Origin: Puniceibacterium sp. IMCC21224
GTDB lineage: Bacteria; Pseudomonadota; Alphaproteobacteria; Rhodobacterales; Rhodobacteraceae
Length of the DNA: 64,000 bases
Assembly: GCF_001038505.1 (NCBI RefSeq)
Contig: NZ_LDPY01000001.1
Span: 1,736,001-1,800,000, forward strand
Direction: 5' to 3'
Shown here: one piece after another, positions 9,551-18,843 of the stretch
How positions within the stretch are numbered: position 1 is the first letter of the stretch
How the letters are laid out: each line of letters opens with the position of its first letter
Notes under the pieces: model-generated
Seen by the model: only the letters and a program-made list of their open reading frames with translations
What the model was told of the DNA's origin: nothing
The model's database searches: none
Translations under genes and position numbers: made by a program

Positions 9551-11365
9551 ATGCCCACAGACATCTCCTCTGCCGAACTTGCCGCCGAAGAGCGCCGTTC
9601 GGGCTGGCGTACGATTCGGCGGGTCGGCCCTTATCTGTGGCCCAAAGATCCGGCTTGGGTGCGGCACCGGGTGGCACTTTCGCTCAGTCTGTTGCTGGTG
9701 GCCAAGCTGATCGCCGTGGCGACCCCGTTGCTATACAAACAGGCGGTGGACCGGCTGGATGGAACGGTGCCTGACGTGGCCATCGGCGCGGTCGGCCTGA
9801 CCGTCGCATATGGCATTGCACGTCTGATGAACGTCGGGTTTCAGCAACTGCGCGACGGCGTCTTTGCCCGGGTCGGGCAGCGGGCATTGCGGACGCTTGC
9901 GCTTGAGACTTTTACCCATATCCATCGATTGTCGATGCGCTATCATATCACGCGCAAGACTGGCGGGCTGAGCCGGATCATCGAACGCGGGGTCAAAGGC
10001 GTCGATTTCCTGCTGCGTTTCATGCTGTTTTCGGTCGGGCCGCTGATTCTGGAGTTGGCGCTGATCCTGGGTATCCTGCTTTATCTGTTTGATGTCTGGT
10101 ACATGGCAGTGGTGGCTGTCACCATCGCGCTTTATGTCTGGTTCACCTTCAAGGTCACCGAATGGCGCGTGAAGCTGCGCCGCGAGATGAACGATCAGGA
10201 CACTGACGCCAACCAAAAGGCGATCGATAGCCTGCTGAATTTCGAAACCGTCAAATATTTCGGCGCCGAGACGCGCGAGGCCGGGCGCTATGACCGCGCC
10301 ATGCAGAAATACGAGGCGGCGGCGATCAAAACCGCCACGTCGCTGGCGTTTCTGAACTTTGGTCAATCGTTCTTTATCACCACAGGGCTGGTGATTGTCA
10401 TGGTGATGGCGGCGGTTGGTGTGCAGAATGGTGCGCTGACGGTTGGTGATTTTGTCATGGTCAACGCCTACATGATCCAGATCACCATGCCGCTGAATTT
10501 CCTTGGCACGGTGTATCGCGAGATCCGGCAGAGCCTTGTGGACATGGCGCAGATGTTCGATCTGCTGGAACAACCGGCCGAGGTCAGCGACAAACCCGGT
10601 GCGCCTGATGTGCAGATCGGCGGCGGCGTCGTGGAACTGCGTGATGTCAAATTTGGCTACGATCCGGCGCGGCCGATCCTCAAGGGTGTGTCGATCAGGG
10701 TCGGTGCAGGTGAGAACGTGGCGCTGGTGGGCCCTTCGGGGTCGGGTAAATCCACCATTGGGCGGCTGTTGTTCCGGTTTTACGATGTTAGCGGTGGCGC
10801 GCTGACCATCGACGGGCAGGATGTGCGCGACGTAACACAAGACAGCCTGCACCGATCCATTGGCGTGGTGCCGCAGGATACGGTGCTGTTCAATGACACC
10901 ATCGGCTATAACATCGCCTACGGGCGCGACGGTGCGACCGAGGACGAGATCTTTGATGCCGCTCGCGCGGCGCAGATCCACGATTTTATCCAGTCGCTGC
11001 CCGAGGGCTATGACACTATGGTGGGCGAACGCGGGCTTAAGCTGTCGGGCGGGGAAAAACAGCGGGTCGGGATTGCCCGCACCCTGCTCAAAAACCCGCC
11101 GATCCTGTTGCTGGACGAGGCGACGTCAGCTTTGGATACCGAGACCGAGGCCGAGATCCAGACCGCGCTGAAACGTGCAGCCGAAGGGCGCACCGTCATC
11201 ACCATCGCGCATCGCTTGTCGACCATTGCCGATGCGGACCGCATTGTGGTGCTGCAGGACGGTGAGGTGGTTGAGCAGGGCACGCACGACGCACTGTTGG
11301 CGCGTCAGGGACGCTATTCGCAGTTGTGGCAGCGCCAGCAGGCCGAGGACGGCGAGGCGGCCTGA
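9551..11365 (+). CDS. Atm1-type ABC exporter (fused permease and ATPase)
   Basis: A 604-residue half-transporter of the Atm1/HMT family, expected to work as a homodimer in the inner membrane. Residues 1-330 form a six-helix exporter domain that includes the family-typical RYHITRKTGGLSRIIERG and NFETVKYFGAE sequences. The ATPase follows with Walker A GPSGSGKS at 394-401, signature LSGGEKQR near 498, Walker B ending in LLLDEAT near 522 and a TIAHRLSTI switch. Bacterial and mitochondrial Atm1 proteins export glutathione derivatives, linked to iron-sulfur protein maturation or metal detoxification; that role is inferred here. It ends 36 bases before the convergent RND permease. Confidence 0.93.
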   Translation: MPTDISSAELAAEERRSGWRTIRRVGPYLWPKDPAWVRHRVALSLSLLLVAKLIAVATPLLYKQAVDRLDGTVPDVAIGAVGLTVAYGIARLMNVGFQQLRDGVFARVGQRALRTLALETFTHIHRLSMRYHITRKTGGLSRIIERGVKGVDFLLRFMLFSVGPLILELALILGILLYLFDVWYMAVVAVTIALYVWFTFKVTEWRVKLRREMNDQDTDANQKAIDSLLNFETVKYFGAETREAGRYDRAMQKYEAAAIKTATSLAFLNFGQSFFITTGLVIVMVMAAVGVQNGALTVGDFVMVNAYMIQITMPLNFLGTVYREIRQSLVDMAQMFDLLEQPAEVSDKPGAPDVQIGGGVVELRDVKFGYDPARPILKGVSIRVGAGENVALVGPSGSGKSTIGRLLFRFYDVSGGALTIDGQDVRDVTQDSLHRSIGVVPQDTVLFNDTIGYNIAYGRDGATEDEIFDAARAAQIHDFIQSLPEGYDTMVGERGLKLSGGEKQRVGIARTLLKNPPILLLDEATSALDTETEAEIQTALKRAAEGRTVITIAHRLSTIADADRIVVLQDGEVVEQGTHDALLARQGRYSQLWQRQQAEDGEAA

Positions 11366-11400
11366 GTGACAGGCCGCGCACATTCGCGCGCGGCGCAGGT

Positions 11401-14400
11401 TTATTCCGCGGCGCGCAGCGGTAGGCCGGGTGGATTTGTGGGCATGGCGGTGGCGGGCTCAGCTTCTGGTTCGTCGTCCCACAGGATGGTCGGTGCACGG
11501 ACTCGACGTGCTGCACGGTTCAGTGCCCAGTCCCGCGCCGCGTTGCTGCCCCGGCCAAACGACAGGCGCGCCAGAAGCCGCGCGATCCAGCCTGCATAGG
11601 TCACCGTCCAGATCCGCAGCGCCAGCATTGACGGGGTAAAGACCAGCGTCAAAACCGTTGCGATGCCAAGGCCAAAGACCACAGCCGTCGCCAGTTGCTT
11701 CCACCAAAGCGCCGTCGGGCTGTCGATGGAATAGCCGCCGCCAAAGAAGTCCAGTGACAGGCCAAACATCATTGGCGCCAGGCCCGCCATGGTGGTGATC
11801 GTGGTCAGCAGCACCGGGCGGATGCGATCCTCGGCTGTGCGCACGATGGCTTCGATCCGGGGCATGTAGCGTTCGTATTCCTGAAATGTGTCGATCAGAA
11901 CGATGTTGTTGTTCACCACAATCCCTGCCAGCGCCACGATCCCTGTGCCGGTCATGATGATGCTGAATGTCTGGTCCATCACCAGCATTCCGATCAGCAC
12001 GCCGGCCGTGGACATGACCACTGCCAGCAGCACCAGAGTGGCGTTGTAGAACGAATTGAACTGCGCCAGAAGAATGATGAACATCAGCCCAAGTGCCCCC
12101 AGAAAGGCCTGACCCAGAAACGCCTGGCTCTCTTCCTGTTCTTCCTGATCGCCAGTCCATTCCCAGTCGATGCCTGCGGGCAGGGGATTGGCCGTGATCC
12201 ATTTTGTCAGGGTCTCGATCCGTTCGTTGGCATTGATCGAGACGGCCTTCAGGTCATCGTCTTTCAGCCCCTTTTGCAGGGTGTCGGCGGTTTCACCATC
12301 CTCCAGGCTGACAATCTGGTAGCGGGTGCCGTCACTGGCGCTCAGCTCGTTGCTGCCCGGTTTGGCCGCAACATCTTCGGACAGGATCAGTACAGTGGCC
12401 AGCGGTTCCGGGTTGTCGCCGACCAGCTTGACCAGATTGGGGGCGACATCTGCCTTGACGTCAAAGAACCGCTTTTGCCCGATCCTGTTGATCTCGGCCA
12501 GTTTTGCGACTGGCTTGCGCGTAACAAAGTTGGACAACGGCACCAGACCGCTGGCCGTGCGCACCTTGAGCGTGTCGAGGGTCGAAAGCACGCGGTCCTC
12601 TTCTGGCAGGCGCACACGAATGTCGATTTCCTCGTCCGAGCTGTCGACCCGCATGGTGTCCAGCAGCACACCACGAGTGACCAGCTGCACCATCGCCCCC
12701 ACGGTGGCCACATCCGCGCCGTAACGCCCGGCCTTCTCTACATCGACGTCGATCTGCCAGTCGATGCCGGGCAAGGGCAGCGTATCGTCGACCAGCGTCA
12801 GGCCGGGGGTCTGTTCGAACTGTGCACGCATGGCGGCTGTGGTGTTCAAAAGCTTGTCCCAGTCGTTGCCCATGATCCGCAGATGCAGGGGTTTGCCGTT
12901 GGCTGGTCCCTGGGCCAGTTCCTTGATCTCGGTCTGCACGCCGGGAATGGTCAGCAACTGCGCGCTTAACTCATCAATCACCTGATTGCCGTCCAGCTCT
13001 GGCCGGTCGGCGCGGTCCTCCCAGGGAATCGTTTCGAACTGGACCTGACCAATTGTGTCTTTGGGGATCTCGGCGCCGCCGGTGTTGCTGTTCAACCCGC
13101 CTTCACCGGCAAAGGCAAAGGCGGTGATGACGCCGGGATGTGCCATGACGATTGTCTCGGCGCGGCGCAGCAAGGCGTCCTTTTCCTCAAGGCTCAGGTT
13201 GCCGCGGGCGCGGACATAGACGATGCCTTGTTCTGGCTCGGATTCGACAAAGAATTCCACGCCTTTGTTGTTGGCGCCATAGTAGCCGAATGTACTGATC
13301 ACAAAGAAGATAACTGCGCCGATGGTCACCAGCGGCATGACGGGATTTCCAGCGACAAACTGGATCACCCTGCCAAAGGGAGTGCGACGGTAGCGCCCGT
13401 CGACCCGCGTGGCCTTGTGCTCGATCCGGGCGGCACCCAGCACAATCGACGCCGCAGCGGCAAAGATCAGGAACGGTGCCGCCTGCACCAGTAGTGCCAG
13501 CGGCAGGCTGATGGCGGGTGGCATATTGGCCCTGATCCCGGCGACAGCGGTGCCGATGGGCGGCAGGTAGTTGGCGTTGAGTATGGTCATTGCCCCGGCG
13601 AATAACCCCAGTAGCACCACGGGCACCAACAGCGCCCGCGCGACCCACGGCAGGCGGCGCTTAAGCGCATCGGTGGCATGGTCGAGCTGGCGCGAAAACC
13701 GTCCGGTGACGCCACCCATGACCGGCAGATAAACCAGCGCCACGATCAACGATGCGGACAGCACAAAGATCAGCGTGACCGGCAGCATTCCCATGAACTG
13801 CCCCGGCACGCCCGGCCAGAACAGCATCGGCAAAAAGGCACAAAGCGTTGTCGCGGTAGAGCTGACGATGGGCCAGAACATCCGCTTGGCCGCCTCGACA
13901 TAGGCATGCATCGGTCCGGAGCCTTCGGAAATCCGTTTGTCGGCGTATTCGACGACCACGATTGCGCCATCGACCAGCATGCCCACCGCCAGAATCAGGC
14001 CAAACATCACGATGTTCGAGACGCTGACGCCCATCAGCGCCAGAAAGATAAAGCACAGCAGGAACGAGGTCGGGATGGCGAACCCCACCAGCAGCGCGGG
14101 CCGGGTGCCAAGTGCTGCAAGCACCACAATCATGACCAGCGCGATGGCGGTCAGTACGGACCCTTCGAGTTGGCGCACCATACTGTCCACCTGACGGCTT
14201 TGATCATTTGATGTACCGGCAGCAACCGCAGCACGCAGTTCGGGCGGCCACTCAGCGCGCTCGGCCTCGACCTCGGCACGGATCTGCGCCACCGTGTCGA
14301 TCAGGTTAAAGCCTTTGCGCTTGACCACCTGCAACGCCACGGTGTTTTCGCCATTAAAGCGCGCGGTGCCGGTGCGGTCGACAAATGTCAGGTTGATGCG

Positions 14401-15174
14401 GGCCAGATCGCCCAGCGTCACAACCCGGTCGCCGTTGGTCTTGACCGGCAGGTCATAGACGTCGCGGGCGTCATCAAAACTGGACGGGATCTTGACGCTG
14501 AATGTGCCGTTGCGGGTCTCGACCTCGCCGGCGGCGATCAGCTGATTGTTGTTCTGCACGACCGAGATCAGCTCGGCTGCGGTGACGTTGTAGGATTCCA
14601 GCCGCAGCGGGTCGATCACCACCTCAAGCATCTCGTCGCGGTTGCCGGCGATCCCGGCCTCAAGCACAGCGTCCAGCCCTTCGAGCCGGTCCTGAAGATC
14701 CTTGGCCACCCGTGTCATGGTACGTTCGGGGACAGGGCCGGTCAGGTTGACGATGATGATCGGGAATTCGGAAAAGTTGATTTCAGTGATGGTGTATTGC
14801 TCGGCGCCGGTCGGGAATTTGGACTGGGCGTTGCTCATGGCGTCGCGGACGTCGGCCATGATCTTGGTCTTATCCCAGCCAAATTCGAACTCCATCGACA
14901 CGCCGGCATACCCTTCGGCGGCTGTGCCTCCGAGCTTTTTCAATCCGTCAAGATCGGCCAGTTCCGTCTCCATCGGTTTGACCAGCAGGGTCTCAGAGTC
15001 TTCGGCAGATATTCCGGGGAAGGGGACCGACACAAACAACGCCGGGATTTCGATATCCGGCTCGCCCTCTTTGGGGAGCGAGGTATAGGTGACCCAGCCG
15101 ACCACAATCGACAGCACGATGAACGCAATGACCATGCGGGCGTGCTGTGACGCCCAGTCGACGATGCCGGTCAT
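11401..15174 (-). CDS. RND efflux permease (HAE1-type), enlarged
   Basis: Inner-membrane proton-driven pump subunit of 1257 residues. It starts with an amphipathic helix plus membrane segment 1, and it carries the segment-4 region ILAVGMLVDGAIVVVEYAD with the Asp of the proton relay. The C-terminal half repeats the pattern with GIVALAGIVVNNNIVLIDT. RND permeases of this group are usually 1020-1060 residues; the excess is an insertion around residues 480-620, between the two halves, that contains additional hydrophobic stretches. The ATG overlaps the stop of the adaptor gene by four bases, so the two are coupled. No outer-membrane TolC gene lies nearby. The substrates are unknown. Confidence 0.93.
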   Translation of the reverse strand: MTGIVDWASQHARMVIAFIVLSIVVGWVTYTSLPKEGEPDIEIPALFVSVPFPGISAEDSETLLVKPMETELADLDGLKKLGGTAAEGYAGVSMEFEFGWDKTKIMADVRDAMSNAQSKFPTGAEQYTITEINFSEFPIIIVNLTGPVPERTMTRVAKDLQDRLEGLDAVLEAGIAGNRDEMLEVVIDPLRLESYNVTAAELISVVQNNNQLIAAGEVETRNGTFSVKIPSSFDDARDVYDLPVKTNGDRVVTLGDLARINLTFVDRTGTARFNGENTVALQVVKRKGFNLIDTVAQIRAEVEAERAEWPPELRAAVAAGTSNDQSRQVDSMVRQLEGSVLTAIALVMIVVLAALGTRPALLVGFAIPTSFLLCFIFLALMGVSVSNIVMFGLILAVGMLVDGAIVVVEYADKRISEGSGPMHAYVEAAKRMFWPIVSSTATTLCAFLPMLFWPGVPGQFMGMLPVTLIFVLSASLIVALVYLPVMGGVTGRFSRQLDHATDALKRRLPWVARALLVPVVLLGLFAGAMTILNANYLPPIGTAVAGIRANMPPAISLPLALLVQAAPFLIFAAAASIVLGAARIEHKATRVDGRYRRTPFGRVIQFVAGNPVMPLVTIGAVIFFVISTFGYYGANNKGVEFFVESEPEQGIVYVRARGNLSLEEKDALLRRAETIVMAHPGVITAFAFAGEGGLNSNTGGAEIPKDTIGQVQFETIPWEDRADRPELDGNQVIDELSAQLLTIPGVQTEIKELAQGPANGKPLHLRIMGNDWDKLLNTTAAMRAQFEQTPGLTLVDDTLPLPGIDWQIDVDVEKAGRYGADVATVGAMVQLVTRGVLLDTMRVDSSDEEIDIRVRLPEEDRVLSTLDTLKVRTASGLVPLSNFVTRKPVAKLAEINRIGQKRFFDVKADVAPNLVKLVGDNPEPLATVLILSEDVAAKPGSNELSASDGTRYQIVSLEDGETADTLQKGLKDDDLKAVSINANERIETLTKWITANPLPAGIDWEWTGDQEEQEESQAFLGQAFLGALGLMFIILLAQFNSFYNATLVLLAVVMSTAGVLIGMLVMDQTFSIIMTGTGIVALAGIVVNNNIVLIDTFQEYERYMPRIEAIVRTAEDRIRPVLLTTITTMAGLAPMMFGLSLDFFGGGYSIDSPTALWWKQLATAVVFGLGIATVLTLVFTPSMLALRIWTVTYAGWIARLLARLSFGRGSNAARDWALNRAARRVRAPTILWDDEPEAEPATAMPTNPPGLPLRAAE

Positions 15175-16499
15175 TGAATGACCTCCTCGAAGCTCGGGGC
15201 GACGGGGATGCCATCGGTGACATATTCCTGTCCCAGGATGATCACGTCCGCGGTGTCAGGCAGGCCGGTCACAAAGATACCGTCTGACGTATCGCGCAGC
15301 ACATTGATCGGCACAAACAGCGCTGTGCCATCGGCGGCGATGGTGCGGACACCAAGGACTCCGCTGTCGTCCAGCGTTAGCGCGGATTGCGGCAACAGAT
15401 GCGCCAGCGCGCCTTCGGCTGCAATCGCGATTTCAGCCGTTTGACCGGCCCGCACGGCAAGATCGGGGTTGGGCACTGTAATCTCGACACGGAAGGTCCG
15501 GGTCACCGCATCGGCGCTGCGTGACAAAAAGGTAACGCGGCCCTCGACACTGCCGCCCTCGATCAGGCGGGCGCGGGCACCGGCACCAACCTCGACCCGG
15601 CTCACCGACATTTCGGGCACAAATCCCACCAGCTTGACCGGATCGAGCTGGATGATCGTGGCACAGAGGGCAGCGCCTCCGCCACCACCACCGCCCTGGA
15701 GCAGCGCCCCAAGTTCAGCCGAGTCGGTTTCCAGCAGGCCGGAAAACGGCGCGTGGATCTTGAGATTGTCGATTTCGGTCTGGGCGCGCGCAACAGCGGC
15801 CTCGGCGCTTTGAATTGCGGCATCCACGCCCTCCATCCCGGCGCGGGCGGCGGTCAGTCCGGCCTCGGCGCCACGCACGCCTGCTTCGGCGCTGCGCACC
15901 GCAGCCTGCGTGTTGGCGACGCGGGTGTCTGAGGCAAAGCCGCCCTGGCTCAGCTTGCTCGCGGCATTGGCGTTGATTTGCGCCTCTTCGAGCTGGGCTT
16001 TGGCCTCTTCGACGCGGGCTTCGGCTTCGGGGACGCGGGCTTTGGTCTCGGGGATGCGGGCGCGGGCCTCGGCCAGACGCGAATTGGCCTCGGCCAGGGA
16101 AATGACGCTGGTGCCGGGGTCAAGCTGACACAGCAAATCACCCTCGTCGACAAAGGCCCCTTTGCGCAATGGGGGGGAATTCACCTTACCCGAGCTTTCG
16201 GCCAGCACATCGACCTGGCGCAGAGCCTGGGTTTCTCCGCGCAGGATCACCGCGCTGTCGGTTTCGCGCGCTACGGAGCGGCGGGCCATTACGGCGACGG
16301 CGCCGTCGTGCGGTTTGGTCGTGGCCTTGGGGGTCGCCACAATCGTCACATCAGCGTCATTCTCGGGGGCAGGTGCATCGGGATTGGACATGGCTGGGCT
16401 GCTTGACTGGACAAAAGCCATCAGACGCTCGCGCTCGATCACAATCGCATAAAGTAAGGCCGCCACCAGGCAGGCTGTAATGATCGGAATGAGGCGCAT
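15171..16499 (-). CDS. RND periplasmic adaptor (membrane fusion protein)
   Basis: A 442-residue HlyD/AcrA-type adaptor linking the RND permease to an outer-membrane channel. An N-terminal hydrophobic segment (residues 4-21) anchors or exports it. A lipoyl-like half (DEGDLLCQLD) precedes a long Ala/Glu-rich alpha-hairpin with repeats of the type EARxxEAxARVEEAKAQ (about residues 135-245), then the second lipoyl half, a Gly-rich turn, and a beta-barrel region. ATG 16499 has AGGAAA about eight bases upstream. It is first in the operon; a perfect palindrome lies 73 bases upstream and may be its operator. Confidence 0.93.
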   Translation of the reverse strand: MRLIPIITACLVAALLYAIVIERERLMAFVQSSSPAMSNPDAPAPENDADVTIVATPKATTKPHDGAVAVMARRSVARETDSAVILRGETQALRQVDVLAESSGKVNSPPLRKGAFVDEGDLLCQLDPGTSVISLAEANSRLAEARARIPETKARVPEAEARVEEAKAQLEEAQINANAASKLSQGGFASDTRVANTQAAVRSAEAGVRGAEAGLTAARAGMEGVDAAIQSAEAAVARAQTEIDNLKIHAPFSGLLETDSAELGALLQGGGGGGGAALCATIIQLDPVKLVGFVPEMSVSRVEVGAGARARLIEGGSVEGRVTFLSRSADAVTRTFRVEITVPNPDLAVRAGQTAEIAIAAEGALAHLLPQSALTLDDSGVLGVRTIAADGTALFVPINVLRDTSDGIFVTGLPDTADVIILGQEYVTDGIPVAPSFEEVIQ

Positions 16500-16571
16500 G
16501 CATTTTTCCTGTATACGTGTCCGGCAGAAACGATCCGCTGGAGGCCGGGTTTAAATATGTCTTATACGGTA

Positions 16572-16583
16572 AACCGGTCGGTT
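16572..16583. promoter_or_regulatory. Palindromic operator candidate (TetR-type) upstream of the RND operon
   Basis: AACCG-GT-CGGTT is a perfect inverted repeat in an otherwise AT-rich stretch between the divergent RND adaptor and YfgM-like genes. Such short ACCG/CGGT palindromes resemble TetR/AcrR-family operators of efflux pumps. A TATAAG hexamer (minus strand, just downstream in that direction) is a plausible -10 element. No TetR gene is present in the window, so the regulator would act in trans. Confidence 0.45.
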
Positions 16584-16747
16584 CAAATTAAGGATTTCCG
16601 GCCTGTTTCGCAAGTCGCGCGGGTAATGTTACTGCGATTGACATATGCGCTGGCGATCTGCACGGCAATAAGGCAGTTGCGAGATGCCTTGGCACTGCAA
16701 CCGCCCCGCGTTAAGAGAGGGCCAGACATATTCAGGCGAGGCATGGC

Positions 16748-17404
16748 GTGAGCAATACCGACAGTTTCATCGACGAAGTCACCGAAGAGGTCCGCCGCGA
16801 CCGGGTTTTCGATCTGGCGCGACGTTATGGCTGGATCGCGGTTTTGGCCGTGCTGCTGCTGGTGGGCGGTGCCGCGTGGCGCGAATATACCAAAGCGCAA
16901 GAGATTTCAGCGGCTCAGGCGTTTGGCGATGCCATTCTGGCGGCGTTGAAGGATGACGCCCCGAGTGATCGGATCACCGCGCTACATGCCATCACCCCGT
17001 CACAAGAAGGGGGCGAGGCGATCCTCAGCATGCTGATCGCCGCCGAAGAGGCCAATGCCGACAACGATGCAGACGCCACGGCAACCCTGCAAGCGATCGC
17101 CGACAACCCGCAGGTGCCGATGATCTACCGCCAGATCGCCAGCTACAAGGCGCTGAGCCGCGCTGCCGGCACCCTGAGCGCCGAAGACCGCCGCGCCGGA
17201 TTCGAGGCGCTTTCGGTGCCGGGTCAGCCGCTGCGCCTGCTGGCCGAAGAGCAGCTTGCCCTGATCGACATTGAAACCGGCGACACCGATGCGGCGATCA
17301 GCCGGTTAGAGCGGATCATTGCGGATTCAGAAGTGACGGCGGGCTTGCGCCGTCGGGCCTCTCAGTTGATTGTGTCGCTGGGTGGCACTCTGGGAGCGGC
17401 CTGA
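16748..17404 (+). CDS. YfgM-like tetratricopeptide-type ancillary protein
   Basis: A 218-residue protein with a short cytoplasmic N-terminus, one membrane segment (about residues 29-46, WIAVLAVLLLVGGAAW) and a periplasmic helical-repeat domain, the architecture of YfgM/TPR_21. In E. coli YfgM sits beside the Sec translocon and interacts with periplasmic chaperones. The start is GTG 16748, with an AGG-containing ribosome-binding site just upstream. The stop TGA shares its last base with the ATG of the BamB-like gene, so the two are coupled. The yfgM-bamB-der order is the same as in enterobacteria. Confidence 0.88.
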   Translation: MSNTDSFIDEVTEEVRRDRVFDLARRYGWIAVLAVLLLVGGAAWREYTKAQEISAAQAFGDAILAALKDDAPSDRITALHAITPSQEGGEAILSMLIAAEEANADNDADATATLQAIADNPQVPMIYRQIASYKALSRAAGTLSAEDRRAGFEALSVPGQPLRLLAEEQLALIDIETGDTDAAISRLERIIADSEVTAGLRRRASQLIVSLGGTLGAA

Positions 17405-18795
17405 TGAGGCGGCGAACGGTGATGGCACCGAAGGTCGGACGACTTACAGACGGCGGGGATACGGCATTGCGCAATCTGACGATCACACTCGGACTGACAG
17501 CCCTGACCGTGCTGGGTGCCTGCACTGAACGCGAAGATGTCCTGCCCGGCGAACGTCTGGGAATACGCGAAGTGCTGCAAGGGCCAAGCGGCGAATCCCC
17601 GATCCCCGAGAACAGCAGCCGACCGATTGCACTGGCTGTGCAGACCGTCAACGCAGACTGGCCCCAAAGCGCGGTCAGCCCGTTTGCCCGCACCGCGCAT
17701 CCCGGATTGTCGCTGCCGCTGAACCCGGCCTGGTCGGTGTCAATCGGTCAGGGCGACAAGCGCAAGGTGCGGCTGAACACTGATCCGGTGGCGGCTGGCG
17801 GTCGGATTTACACGATCGACAGTGCCAATATGGTGCGCGCAACCGCGGCCGCTTCGGGCGACGCGCTGTGGTCCTTTGATTTGACGCCGCTGCGCGACAA
17901 GAGCGATCAGGCGCAGGGCGGCGGATTGGCGGTCGAAGGTGGGCGGCTCTACGTCTCTTCGGGGTTTGGCACGCTGAGCGCGCTGGATGCGGGTACCGGG
18001 GCTGAAATCTGGACCCAACGTCTGGATGTCGCTGCCACGGGGGCACCAACGGTGCGCAATGGCGTGGTTTATCTGACGTCGGGCGACAAGATCGGCTGGG
18101 CAGTCGAGGCCGAGGATGGCCGCGTTCGCTGGCAGATCGAAGGTCTTGCCGACACCAATAATGTGGCTGGGGCACCGGCCCCTGCGGTCAATGACCAGCG
18201 GGTGATTTTTGCCTTTGGAAATGGTACGATTCAGTCGGCCTTTCTTCAGGGCGGGCTGCGGTTGTGGAACGCTGATGTTGTCGGATCGCGCGAAGGTTTT
18301 GCCATCTCGACCGTCAGCGACATCACCGGCGATCCGCTGATTGACGGCAACACAGTCTATGCGGGCAATCACTCTGGTCGGCTGGTGGCCTTTGACGTCG
18401 ACAGTGGCGAACGGCGCTGGACCGCGCTTGACGGGGCGCTGGATGCGGTCTGGCCGGCCGGGGATTCGGTGTTCTTTGTCTCAGATCGCTATCAGCTGAT
18501 CCGCGTTGATGCGCGGGACGGGTCGCGGATCTGGGCGGTGGATCTGCCGGGCTATGAACCCACCCGCAAACCGCAAAAGCGGCGCGATTCAGCCTATGCG
18601 CATCATGGCCCGGTTCTGGCGGGCGGGCAGCTGATCGTTGCCTCATCTGACGGGCAGTTGCGGGCCTTTAACCCCGAGAATGGCGCGCTGATCAGCAGTA
18701 CGCCTATCGACGGCGGCGCGACCACGCGACCGATCGTGGCGGGTGGTGTGCTGTATGTTGTATCGGGCAAGGGGCAATTGCACGCTTTCCGTTGA
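17404..18795 (+). CDS. bamB: BamB-like outer-membrane assembly lipoprotein (PQQ-type beta-propeller)
   Basis: A 463-residue predicted lipoprotein of the outer-membrane protein assembly (BAM) machinery. A hydrophobic signal sequence ends in the lipobox LGAC with Cys at residue 40. The rest is a beta-propeller built of repeated PQQ-like blades (for example GRIYTIDSANMVRATAAASG and GRLYVSSGFGTLSALDAGTG). ATG 17404 is coupled to the upstream stop; a later start near 17466 would give a more typical signal-peptide length and cannot be excluded. Its position directly before der supports BamB rather than a dehydrogenase. Confidence 0.88.
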   Translation: MRRRTVMAPKVGRLTDGGDTALRNLTITLGLTALTVLGACTEREDVLPGERLGIREVLQGPSGESPIPENSSRPIALAVQTVNADWPQSAVSPFARTAHPGLSLPLNPAWSVSIGQGDKRKVRLNTDPVAAGGRIYTIDSANMVRATAAASGDALWSFDLTPLRDKSDQAQGGGLAVEGGRLYVSSGFGTLSALDAGTGAEIWTQRLDVAATGAPTVRNGVVYLTSGDKIGWAVEAEDGRVRWQIEGLADTNNVAGAPAPAVNDQRVIFAFGNGTIQSAFLQGGLRLWNADVVGSREGFAISTVSDITGDPLIDGNTVYAGNHSGRLVAFDVDSGERRWTALDGALDAVWPAGDSVFFVSDRYQLIRVDARDGSRIWAVDLPGYEPTRKPQKRRDSAYAHHGPVLAGGQLIVASSDGQLRAFNPENGALISSTPIDGGATTRPIVAGGVLYVVSGKGQLHAFR

Positions 18796-18843
18796 CGCCG
18801 GTTTGCGGTAGAGGGGCGGATTGACGCGCCTCGGAGCACCTCT

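Noticed and set aside
16557..16751. Small open frame (64 codons) on the plus strand in the RND/YfgM intergenic region.
   Set aside because: It overlaps the palindrome and promoter elements, has no ribosome-binding site and no family resemblance.
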